A stretch of DNA of 23,072 bases from CAYOHG01 sp964465125 (GCA_964465125.1 CAYXIO010000062.1:1-23072); one strand, 5' to 3'; positions 1 through 7,597 are shown, counted from the stretch's first letter. A program made the numbers and translations. Notes: generated by a model from the letters alone, not told the origin.

Positions 1-2097
1 GAGCTTGCCCAGGCGCGTGTAGGTGTAGGTCACGTCGGGCGTGGAGTCGGAGTAGCTGACTTCGCGCGGCTCGCCGGTCGGCTTCGGTCTGGCTGGACGG
101 GTCGTCGTAGTAGCTGTAGGTCGTGGTCAGCGCGTTGCCGCCGGCCTGCCGCGCCCAGGTGCGCTCGGAAAGCTTGCCGTCGGGCGTGTAGTCGTAGTCC
201 ACGTGCGAGCTGTCGGCGTAGGTCTTGCTCTCCAGCAGGCCGGTGGCGTCGTCGAAAGCCCAGGTGGTCACGTCGGCGGTGCCGGGCGTCGGCCAGGTCG
301 TGTCCGACCAACTGCCGCTGGAGGGCTCGCCGCGGTAGGTGCGCAGCTCGGTCCGCTGGCCGTGGTCGTCGAAGGCATACGCGACCGGTTGCGGCACGTC
401 GCCCCAGATTCTCTCGATCTCGCCGCGGCTGGTGTAGCCGTAGCGCGTGTAGTTGTCGTTCGTGCCGTCGTTCACCTTGACGCTCTTGAGCCGGCCGGCG
501 TTCGCGCCCGTCGTCCCGTAGTAATCATACGTCGTGGCGTGGTCGGCCCCGTCGTCGACCGACGAGACGTGGCCGTAGGCATCGTAGTGCGTTTCGGTGA
601 CGATGCCGCGCGAGTCGGTCACCGTCGTGCGGCGATCGAAGCCGTCGTAGGCATAGGTGCTCGTAAGCTGGTCCATGCCGGTTTCGAATTGCAGCAGCCC
701 GTTGCGCGTGACCTGCTCGGCGGCGTTGCCGGTGCCGGGGAAGGTCGTGGTGACGGTCGTAAGCTTGTCGGCGCGGTCCAGCACGGTCGAAGTCGTGGTG
801 ACCTGCCCGTAGATGTCCTCGACCTCTGTTTCGGCGATTTCATTCGGATCGAACCCGGTCAGGCGCTGCCGTTGCTTCGAAACGGTCGTGGCGGTGGCGC
901 TGTTGTCGGTGGCGTAGACCTTGCTGGTCGTCTGGCGCCACCAATCGCCGCTGGTCTTCTTGAAGGTCTGGAGCGTCTCGTTAATGCGGTCGAGCGCGGC
1001 CAGGTCCAGGTCGCCATCGTTGTTGCAGTCCAGCCCGCTGCGCTCGAGATTGCCGAGGGCGTCGTATTCATAGACGGTGGGGGCCTGGATCAGGCCGCCG
1101 GCGTCGCTGGTCGCGGTCTTGACCAGCCGGCCGGCCGAGTTGTACGTGTGCGCGGTGGTGATCACGCCGCCGCCGAAGGCCGGCCGCTCCTCGGACTTGA
1201 CCCGGCCGAGGGCGTCATAGGTCGTTCTCGTGTAGCGATCACCCGCGGTGCCGTCGGGGCCGGTGAAGGCTTTCGACCAGCGCGTGCCGTCTCCGTTTAC
1301 GCCATAGTCGTAGGCCTGGTGCACGACCGCGGTGCCGGTGACGCTCTTGATGCGTCCGTCGCGATAATACTCGGTGATCTCGGTGGTGTCGTCGGCGTGG
1401 GTGACGGTGACCTTGCGTCCGCCGGCGGCGGTCAACGCGTGAGCATACGTGGTCTCAAGGCCGACGGGGTCGGTGGAGGAGACCAACTGCCCGGCTCGGT
1501 CGGACGTGCGCGTCGCGACCAGCGCCGAGCCCTGCGACCCGGCCGGGTAGGTGGAGACGGTTTCGACCCGCTGGTTGGACACCACGTTGTAGTCGAAGTC
1601 GGTCACGAGGTCGGGGTCGGCCGGGAATCCGCCGCCGGCGTCGATTCCGACGTTCGTCTGCGTGGTGACCCGCAGCAACTCGTCGCGTTCGAAGGTGGTC
1701 TCGCCGCCCGAGCCGTCGGTGAACGAGCTCACGCCGCCGCAGCAGCCGTCGTAACCGGTCTCGGTGTAGGTGCCGTCGGAACGGTGCACGTCCTCGATGC
1801 GCCCGAGGTCGTCGTAGCGCAGGACCGTCCAGGCGATTCGCTCGTAGCTGCTGCCGTTGTAGACGTAAGTCTCGTTCTGAACGACGCTTCCCGTAGCGTA
1901 GATGTACGTGAGCCGGTCCTGCGTGGTCTTGTTCGCAGTGCCGGCGGGGGGACGTGGTCGTCGTCGTGCGAGTGGCCGTGACCGGCAACGGCCGCCTGGC
2001 GGTGCTCGTGCGCATGCTCCGCGACGCTCGCCGCCACGATGAGCGGGCAGAGAGCGATCTGGAGCGAGCACAGGAAAGCTGTCGGGCGCCAGGTCAT
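1..2097 (-). CDS. RHS/YD-repeat exported protein, partial, two apparent frameshifts
   Basis: This is the N-terminal part (roughly 690 residues) of a YD-repeat/RHS protein whose C-terminus lies beyond the left edge. I translated the minus strand by hand. One frame is open from about 1950 to about 90 and carries YD-type repeats such as YDDLGRIEDV, TTYDALGRVK, YEYDALGNLE, YAYDGFDRRTTV and AFDDHGQRTEL. The start at 2097 gives a good signal peptide (MTWRPTAFLCSLQ, then a hydrophobic stretch ending VAASVAE). A His-rich stretch, HAHEHRQ followed by GHGHSHDDDH, comes next. An upstream in-frame ATG at 2151 is an alternative start; neither has a clear Shine-Dalgarno. The signal-peptide frame joins the repeat frame only by a one-base shift at a six-base C run (G run 1946-1951 on plus). 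A second shift near 75-95 is needed to continue into VSYSDSTPDVTYTYTRLGKL. These may be assembly errors or real lesions. RHS proteins are usually surface or toxin-delivery scaffolds; no toxin tip is in the window. Confidence 0.85.
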
Positions 2098-2156
2098 TCT
2101 GTCAGACCATATCCGCTGCGTTGCGTTCGTCGATCCCTTGCCGTGATTCATGCGAC

Positions 2157-2180
2157 GCCGGCTCTCTCGGTTGAGCCGGC
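2157..2180. other. Perfect 7-bp inverted repeat upstream of the RHS gene
   Basis: The arms GCCGGCT and AGCCGGC flank a 10-base loop. The repeat lies just upstream of the alternative RHS start at 2151 and would be in that gene's untranslated leader. No T tract follows on either strand, so it is not called a terminator. Confidence 0.35.
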
Positions 2181-2215
2181 CATTCGCGCGCCCCGCGCCA
2201 AATCCGGGACGCCTC

Positions 2216-2244
2216 TTGGCAAGCTGTCGGCCCGCGCTTATACT
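2216..2244 (+). promoter_or_regulatory. Sigma-70-like promoter of the rcnR/P-ATPase operon
   Basis: TTGGCA (2216-2221) and TATACT (2239-2244) each match the consensus at five of six positions and are separated by exactly 17 bases. The predicted transcription start is near 2251, leaving a leader of about 17 nt before the ATG at 2268. No Shine-Dalgarno is visible in that leader. Confidence 0.7.
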
Positions 2245-2260
2245 ATACCCGGATAGAGTA
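2241..2260. promoter_or_regulatory. Operator-like palindrome, probable RcnR-type binding site
   Basis: This 20-bp imperfect palindrome begins TACT and ends AGTA, with CCCGG at its centre; eight of ten base pairs are symmetric. It overlaps the -10 element and the predicted start site, where a repressor would block polymerase. CsoR/RcnR-family operators are typically short G/C tracts flanked by A/T-rich inverted repeats, and the E. coli RcnR site also uses TACT/AGTA ends. That this gene's product binds here is inferred from position and resemblance. Confidence 0.6.
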
Positions 2261-2267
2261 CATAGCC

Positions 2268-2546
2268 ATGGCCCACACGTCAAGAGACAAACAGAAGCTG
2301 CTCCAGCGGACCCGCCGTATCCGGGGGCAGGTCGAGGCCCTGGAAAAGCTCCTGGAGCGCGAACACGACTGTTCGGCCGTGCTGCAACTCATCGCCGCCT
2401 GTCGCGGAGCGATCAACGCCCTGATGGCTGCGGTCCTCGAAGGCCATGTGCGCGAGCACGTACTTGCGCCCGACTCGAAGCCGACTCCCGAGCAACGCCA
2501 GGCAGCCGAGGAAGTGATTGAACTCGTTAACCGGTACCTGAAATGA
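2268..2546 (+). CDS. rcnR: CsoR/RcnR-family metal-sensing repressor, RcnR-like
   Basis: This 92-residue all-helical repressor belongs to the DUF156 (CsoR/RcnR/FrmR) family and aligns along its length with E. coli RcnR (shared starts such as HTxRDKQKL, the IRGQVEAL segment, and QxIAAxRGAxNxLM). The residues that distinguish Ni(II)/Co(II)-sensing RcnR are all present: His3, Cys35, His60 and His64. A formaldehyde sensor (FrmR) lacks His3 and has Glu at position 64, and a Cu(I)-sensing CsoR uses a Cys-His-Cys set. The expected role is to bind the operator next to its own promoter and release it when metal binds. Its stop overlaps the ATPase start in ATGA, so the two are co-translated and the exporter is the obvious target. 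The family call is firm; the metal is inferred from the ligand set. Confidence 0.93.
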   Translation: MAHTSRDKQKLLQRTRRIRGQVEALEKLLEREHDCSAVLQLIAACRGAINALMAAVLEGHVREHVLAPDSKPTPEQRQAAEEVIELVNRYLK

Positions 2547-4537
2547 CGCCGACCGTCGGTTCCAACTCCATGAAGGTAGGCGTGAAAGCGCCGCATGAAG
2601 CGCGCGGGGAGCATCGGCAGGATGCGCATGGCCACCCTGTCCCCGGGGGCGGCCATGAGCACGATCACGAACATTCCGCGCACGAGCATTCATTGGAATC
2701 GAGCGAATTGGCCCGCATTGCGTTCGTGGGCGTCGCCATCCTCGCGGTCTGGTTTCGAGTCTGGGAGCCGCTTGCGCAAGTGAGCATCATCGGCGTCGCG
2801 GCGACGGCGATCGGCGGCTGGCCCATCTTTCGGGAAGCCGTAGAGAACCTGCGTCAGCGCCGGATGACGATGGAGCTCTCGATGACCATTGCCCTCGTGG
2901 CGGCTCTGCTCATCGGGGAATTCGTCACCACGCTTGTCATCATCGTCTTCGTGCTCATCGCCGAAGTCCTGGAAGGGCTCACCGTCGGGCGCGGCCGGCG
3001 AGCGATCAAGGATCTGCTGGACCTTTTGCCGCAAAGCGCCACTGTCCGCCGCGCCGGCGGCACTGCCGAAGTCAGCGCGGACGACATCCGCGTGGGCGAC
3101 TTGGTGCTCGTGAAGCCCGGCAGCCGTCTTCCGGTTGACGGCGTGGTCGTGGCCGGTCACTCGGCCGTGGACCAGTCCGCCATCACAGGCGAATCGATGC
3201 CTGCGGATAAAGCGCCAGGCGATGGCGTCTACGCTGGTACGATCAACCAGTCGGGAGCTCTGGAAGTGCGGGTGTCGGGCATCGGCAAGGACACGGCGTT
3301 CGGCCGCATCATCGAGGCGGTCGAGCGTGCCGAAAGGCTGCGGGCGCCTATCCAGAAGACGGCCGACCGCCTGGCCGGCTACCTCGTCTACTTCGCACTC
3401 GCTTGCGCCGTCATCACGTTCGTCATCTCGATGTACATTGTCGGCCGCGACTTCGGGACCACCATCCGTGCCACGATTTCTGTGGTGATCGTTGCAGGGG
3501 CCTGCGGCATCGCCGCGGGCACGCCGCTGGCGATCCTCGGGGCCGTCGGCCGATCCGCCCGCAACGGCGCCATCATCAAGGGAGGCGTGTACCTTGATGC
3601 CCTGGGCCTTGTGGACACGGTGGTGTTCGACAAGACCGGAACCCTGACACTCGGGACGCCGCGCGTGACCGGACTCCGGACCGCTCCCGGCGTGAGCGCG
3701 CGCGCCCTGCTTGAGGCAGCGGCGACCGCCGAGTCACGCTCGGAACATGCCATCGCCAAGGCCGTCCTCGACCGTACCCGGGAAGCCGGCGTGCCGGTGG
3801 TTGAGCCGCAGGACTTCCGCTACACCCTCGGCAAGGGCGTGGCGTGCCAGGGTGGCGCCGAAGAGATCGTCGTCGGCAACCGCGCCTTCTTCGCGGAGCG
3901 GGGCCTTGGCACGCACGAAATCCCGCCCTGCGACGATGGCATCAGCGAGATCCTCGTAGCCCGCGGCGGGCGTGTGCTTGGGGCCATCGGCATCGCCGAC
4001 GTGGTCCGGCCGGAGTCGGCTCGCGCGGTCGGGGAGCTCCGGCAAAAGGGCCTCCACACCGTGCTCCTGACCGGTGACGCGGAGGGGATCGCGGAGGCGA
4101 TCGGGCGCGACCTGGGGGTTGATGAAATCCATGGCGACCTGCTGCCGCACCAGAAGGTGGGGCACATCCGGTCGCTCCGCGCCCAAGGCCATCGCGTGGC
4201 GATGGTCGGCGACGGAATCAACGACGCCCCGGCCCTCATGGAGGCCCATGTCGGCGTGGGTATGGGCTCAGGCACCGACGTTGCGCGCGAGAGCGCGGAC
4301 GTGGTGCTGATCGGCAACGACCTGCTCCGGTTCAGTGAGACGGTCGGCATCGCCCGGTGGTGCCGCCGGATCATCTTGACCAACTTCACAGGCACTCTGG
4401 CGGTGGACGGCATCGGCGTCGGCCTCGCCGCCTTCGGCTACCTCAACCCATTACTCGCGGCGTTGATTCATGTCGTCTCCGAACTCGTGTTCATCCTGAA
4501 CTCAGCGCGGCTACTGCCGCCCGCCCGGGGCACCTAG
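2543..4537 (+). CDS. P1B-type heavy-metal-exporting ATPase with His-rich N-terminus and non-CPC metal site
   Basis: This 664-residue inner-membrane ATPase should pump a transition metal out of the cytosol. The ATG at 2543 overlaps the repressor stop (ATGA), which fixes the start. In order it has: a His-rich tail with ten His in residues 18-49; membrane helices from about 58; the actuator TGES at 215-218; phosphorylation Asp363 in DKTGTLT; nucleotide-binding SEHA at 400-403; TGD at 510-512; the hinge GDGIND at 556-561; and a final helix pair. Three positions depart from the usual P1B pattern. The CPC motif is replaced by Gly-Ala-Cys (319-321, followed by GIAAGTPLA). The HP dipeptide is His-Ala. 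TM8 carries HVVSE (643-647), which aligns with the HEGST of Co-type P1B-4 pumps. With an RcnR-like regulator, Ni/Co export is the best guess. P1B class assignment is firm, substrate is not. Confidence 0.92.
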   Translation: MTPTVGSNSMKVGVKAPHEARGEHRQDAHGHPVPGGGHEHDHEHSAHEHSLESSELARIAFVGVAILAVWFRVWEPLAQVSIIGVAATAIGGWPIFREAVENLRQRRMTMELSMTIALVAALLIGEFVTTLVIIVFVLIAEVLEGLTVGRGRRAIKDLLDLLPQSATVRRAGGTAEVSADDIRVGDLVLVKPGSRLPVDGVVVAGHSAVDQSAITGESMPADKAPGDGVYAGTINQSGALEVRVSGIGKDTAFGRIIEAVERAERLRAPIQKTADRLAGYLVYFALACAVITFVISMYIVGRDFGTTIRATISVVIVAGACGIAAGTPLAILGAVGRSARNGAIIKGGVYLDALGLVDTVVFDKTGTLTLGTPRVTGLRTAPGVSARALLEAAATAESRSEHAIAKAVLDRTREAGVPVVEPQDFRYTLGKGVACQGGAEEIVVGNRAFFAERGLGTHEIPPCDDGISEILVARGGRVLGAIGIADVVRPESARAVGELRQKGLHTVLLTGDAEGIAEAIGRDLGVDEIHGDLLPHQKVGHIRSLRAQGHRVAMVGDGINDAPALMEAHVGVGMGSGTDVARESADVVLIGNDLLRFSETVGIARWCRRIILTNFTGTLAVDGIGVGLAAFGYLNPLLAALIHVVSELVFILNSARLLPPARGT

Positions 4538-4893
4538 CCGACGCCAGGGGAGGTCGCGCCAACGAGGACGACCAGAATCGATACAGCACACCGCGCGGTC
4601 TGGATGGCTCGGCGTCGTCGTCGCGTAAGCTGCGCTATACGCGATGCGCGGTCGCGAGTCTGGCGACCGAAAAGTGAACGCGAAGCCCCGGGCCAGAGAG
4701 CGCCCGGGGTCGTGCGTTTTTCCGCGCGGATTCGCAAGGCCTTGCGGCTGTGGCCGGACCGGCAGGGCGGCGAGAGCGCGCGGTTTTGGGCCGCTCCCGC
4801 GCGGCCGGCTCGTTCGGGGTCTCCTTTCGGCCCCCGCGCGCTCCGTTTCTCTCGTTAACAGCCGACCATCCTGTTTACAGCGCACCATGCAGT
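4538..4893. other. Intergenic region without a recognisable gene
   Basis: Open frames here are GC-skew shadows with Arg/Pro/Ala-rich translations and no motif. The stretch holds a terminator-like hairpin and most of a 19-bp tandem repeat, listed separately. Confidence 0.6.
4686..4721 (+). terminator. Probable rho-independent terminator of the metal-efflux operon
   Basis: CCCCGGGC (4686-4693) and GCCCGGGG (4702-4709) form a perfect 8-bp GC stem with an 8-base loop. Five Ts (4717-4721) follow, but only after seven intervening bases. It lies about 150 bp past the ATPase stop. The delayed T tract makes it weaker than a textbook example. Confidence 0.5.
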
Positions 4894-4904
4894 TTACAGC
4901 CGTC
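4854..4904. repeat. 19-bp tandem repeat, about 2.7 units
   Basis: Three imperfect units start at 4854, 4873 and 4892. Each begins GTTWACAGC and the first two continue with a GACCAT- or CACCAT-type segment. The 19-bp spacing is exact. The stop codon of the small minus-strand membrane protein lies inside the third unit. Tandem subterminal repeats are common at transposon ends, but I see no transposase nearby. Confidence 0.6.
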
Positions 4905-5304
4905 CCCCCGACGCCTGCGGCAGCTTCCGCCGGCGGTAGCGCGGAATCGGGATGCGCTGCACCTCCCAGGCGCGGTCCAGCGTCACGGTGTACAGGAACT
5001 TCAGCGCCGCTAACACTTGGCGGTACGCGGCGTTGCAGACCTGCGAGATATGGATCAGGCGCAGCAGGAAGCAGCGAATCTCGGTCTCGTTCAGCTCCGG
5101 CGGCGTTCTGGGGTTGACCCCCGGGGGGGGCGCATCTTGCGACAATGAACCGTGTTGGGCCGAGGAGGCCGGCGAGCTGCCGGCCGCCAGCACCAGCCCC
5201 GACGCGCCGCGCACCAGCCCCAACGCGCCGCGCACCAGCCACGCCGCGCCGAATACCAGCAGCACGACGCCCGCTACGAGGCCGGCGATTACGACGATGG
5301 ACAC
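4894..5304 (-). CDS. Small single-pass membrane protein of unknown function
   Basis: I do not recognise a family for this 136-residue protein. It starts with GTG at 5304 and has one long N-terminal hydrophobic helix (IVVIAGLVAGVVLLVFGAAWLV) that runs into two more heptads, LVRGALG and LVRGASG. A Pro/Ser linker follows, then a probable helical cytoplasmic segment (about residues 68-115) and a basic C-terminus containing RYRRRK. It lies 85 bp downstream of the ABC exporter on the same strand and may be co-transcribed. The linker and heptads lie in a GC-rich repetitive stretch, but the segment from about residue 68 (NETEIRCFLLRLIHISQ) has a convincing mixed composition. Confidence 0.55.
   Translation of the reverse strand: MSIVVIAGLVAGVVLLVFGAAWLVRGALGLVRGASGLVLAAGSSPASSAQHGSLSQDAPPPGVNPRTPPELNETEIRCFLLRLIHISQVCNAAYRQVLAALKFLYTVTLDRAWEVQRIPIPRYRRRKLPQASGGRL
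5191..5253. repeat. 21-bp tandem repeat inside the small membrane protein gene
   Basis: Three units of 21 bp start at 5191, 5212 and 5233. Each begins CACCAGCC; the first two are nearly identical and the third is diverged. The unit length is a multiple of three and encodes repeated LVRGAxG heptads that lengthen the membrane helix. Confidence 0.65.
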
Positions 5305-5389
5305 GCGGAGAATTCCGCGCGGGATGCGCTTGCGACGAACGGCGTGGCGCGCCGCCGACGTGAAAAAAGCCCGCGCGCGCCGCCGACAG

Positions 5390-7597
5390 TCATCCGGTCT
5401 GCACGCCCTGGGCGAACTGGGTCTCGCAGAGCTTGACGTAGAACGGGCAGGTCTCGAGCAGCTCCGCGTGTCGGCCGCAGGAGACCACGCGGCCTTCGTT
5501 GAGCACGACGGTCATGTCCGCGTGCGCGATGGTGCTGAAGCGATGCGCGATGATGAAAACCGTGCGGTCCTGAATGACATCGTCCAGAGCCTCCTGAATC
5601 TTCCGCTCCGATTCGCTGTCGATCTGGCTGGTGGCCTCGTCGAAGACCAGGATCGGCGGATCGCGGAAGATGGCGCGCGCCAGCGCGATGCGCTGCCTCT
5701 GCCCGCCCGAGAGCGAACGCGACGTGATCCACGTGTCATACTCGTTGCGGCGATCCGCCGCCTTGTCGTCGCGGCCGTGCACCGAGGAATCGGCCGACCA
5801 CCCGTTCTGACGGCCAGTCAGCGACTGCACGAAGTCGTCGATGTGCGCCAGCCGGGCGGCGCGGCGGACCATCTCCTCGTCCACGTCGTCGCCGGGGGCG
5901 TAGGCGATGTTCTCCTTAACCGAGCCGCTGAAGATGACCGCGTCCTGCGTGACCAGGCCGATCTGCGACCGAAGCGAGTCGAGCGTCACGTCGGCGATGT
6001 CCTGACCGTCCACGAGGATCCGCCCGCGGCTCGGCTCGAAGAATCGCATCAGCAGTGCCATCAGCGTGGTCTTGCCCGATCCGTTCGGGCCGACCAGCGC
6101 CACCACCTGGCCCTTGCGAACCGTCAGATTCACTTTGTCCAGCACGAGCCGGTCCGGCGCCGCCGGATACGCAAAGCACACGTCGCGAAACTCGATCCGC
6201 TCGCGGAAGGAAGGCAGGAATCGCGCCGCGCGAGCTTGCTCGGCGGCATTCTCCGTCGGCTGGTCCAGCAGCTCATAGATGCGCTTGGCCGAGGCGTCGG
6301 CCTGTTGCAGGCGGTTGTTGACGTTGCCCATCTTGCGGACGGGATCGAAGATGCCGCCCATGCAGACCACCGCCGCAAAGAACAGGTGCGGCTCGAGCTC
6401 CTGGCTGAACACCCGGCTGCCGCCGTAGATCACGAAGGCCGCCACCCCGAGCACGGCGAGCGTTTCGAGCACGGGGTTGGTGGCCGCGTCGACGGCCTCG
6501 ATGTGGGTCTGGGCCCGTGTCAGGGTGCGGTCTTCGCGATTGAATCGGCGGCTCTCGGCCTCCTGCATGCTGTAGGCCTTGACGATGCGGATGCCGGCCA
6601 GCTTCTCGCCGAGATGGTCGAGCAGTCGTCCCCAGGACTGCGAGGCGCGCTTCTGGGCGCGCTTCACGGCCCGCCCGAAGGTCCGCATGACGATTCCGCC
6701 GATCGGCAGCCCGACCAGAGCCACCAGCAGCAGCTTGTAGTCGATGAAAAGCGTCAGCGCGAGCACGCCGGCGGCCTTCAGCGGCTCGCGGATGGTCTTT
6801 CCAAAGAGCGTGGTCATGCCGACTTCGACCTTGCCGATGTCGGTCGCGAAGCGGCTGATCGTATCGCCGGGAGGATGGTCGCCGTGCCAGGCAACCGGCA
6901 GGCGCATGACGTGATCGGCCAGCCGGCCGCGCAGGTCGTGCATGGCGCCCTGTACGGCGAGCGCGACGAGGCCCTCGTTCACCACGCGGAAGATCGCGCC
7001 GAGGATCGAAACCAGCACCAGCGCGACCATGACGATGATCAGCGTGGTCAGGCGGCTGCTGGAGTCTTTGCCGTCGGGCAGTATCCGGGCGACGCGGCCC
7101 AGCAGTTGCGACCAGCTATGGTAGGCGCGCAGCTTGAGCGTCGCGGTGCGCAGGTTGCCGTCGCCGTCCTCGAGCACCGCCGACTCGATCCGCTTGGCGG
7201 GAAAGCTCGCGACGTATCGCATCAACTCGTAGGAGGAGTAGGGCTTGTCGCCGATGGCGACGATCCGTTCGCCGTCGTGCAGCACTTCGGCGCTCTTGGA
7301 ATCCGGGCGGACGTGGTCCACCTTCAGGCCGTGCGGGTTGTCGGGCAGGTCGGCCCCCAGGACCACGTCCAGGCGGCGCTGCGTTTCGGCGCGGAACATC
7401 CAGTCGACGAGGGTCTCATGCTCCGCGAAGATGACCTTCAGGAGCGGAATGGTGCTGGAGATGCTGAACGTATAGAAGAGGCTGACGCCGAGCGCCGCCA
7501 GCAGGCCGATAACGAGCGGGCGCCGATGCGGCCCCAGAAACCGCAACGTACGTCCAAAGTACTGCCACCAGTCTTTCCGACGAACCTCGGCGCTCAT
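5390..7597 (-). CDS. ABC exporter (MsbA/subfamily B half-transporter) with a PDZ-like extracytoplasmic insertion
   Basis: This 735-residue half-transporter joins a type I exporter membrane domain to an ATPase and would act as a homodimer in the inner membrane. TM1 is at about residues 28-50 and TM2 at about 184-205. Between them lies a 130-residue loop instead of the few residues normal in MsbA. Residues 90-156 of this loop resemble a PDZ fold (VDHVRPDSKSAEVLHDGERI, then VAIGDKPYSSYEL). The ATPase has Walker A GPNGSGKTT (503-511), Q-loop Gln551, signature LSGGQ (629-633), Walker B ILVFDE (649-654) and H-loop His685. About 20 extra charged residues (597-620) sit before the signature. The D-loop region reads DEATSQIDSE. 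The start at 7597 lacks a Shine-Dalgarno but has a TATCAT hexamer (7611-7606) eight bases upstream. The substrate (lipid, peptide or drug) cannot be told from sequence. Confidence 0.93.
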   Translation of the reverse strand: MSAEVRRKDWWQYFGRTLRFLGPHRRPLVIGLLAALGVSLFYTFSISSTIPLLKVIFAEHETLVDWMFRAETQRRLDVVLGADLPDNPHGLKVDHVRPDSKSAEVLHDGERIVAIGDKPYSSYELMRYVASFPAKRIESAVLEDGDGNLRTATLKLRAYHSWSQLLGRVARILPDGKDSSSRLTTLIIVMVALVLVSILGAIFRVVNEGLVALAVQGAMHDLRGRLADHVMRLPVAWHGDHPPGDTISRFATDIGKVEVGMTTLFGKTIREPLKAAGVLALTLFIDYKLLLVALVGLPIGGIVMRTFGRAVKRAQKRASQSWGRLLDHLGEKLAGIRIVKAYSMQEAESRRFNREDRTLTRAQTHIEAVDAATNPVLETLAVLGVAAFVIYGGSRVFSQELEPHLFFAAVVCMGGIFDPVRKMGNVNNRLQQADASAKRIYELLDQPTENAAEQARAARFLPSFRERIEFRDVCFAYPAAPDRLVLDKVNLTVRKGQVVALVGPNGSGKTTLMALLMRFFEPSRGRILVDGQDIADVTLDSLRSQIGLVTQDAVIFSGSVKENIAYAPGDDVDEEMVRRAARLAHIDDFVQSLTGRQNGWSADSSVHGRDDKAADRRNEYDTWITSRSLSGGQRQRIALARAIFRDPPILVFDEATSQIDSESERKIQEALDDVIQDRTVFIIAHRFSTIAHADMTVVLNEGRVVSCGRHAELLETCPFYVKLCETQFAQGVQTG

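Noticed and set aside
203..1981. A 592-residue plus-strand open frame over the RHS gene
   Set aside because: It is a Val/Gly/Arg-rich antisense shadow. The minus strand reads as clear YD repeats through the same DNA.
5347..5388. Terminator after the ABC exporter (G/C-rich sequence with a six-A run, Ts on the minus strand)
   Set aside because: The GC stretch beside the T run is a direct repeat of GCGCGCCGCCGAC-like sequence, not an inverted repeat, so no stable stem precedes the Ts.
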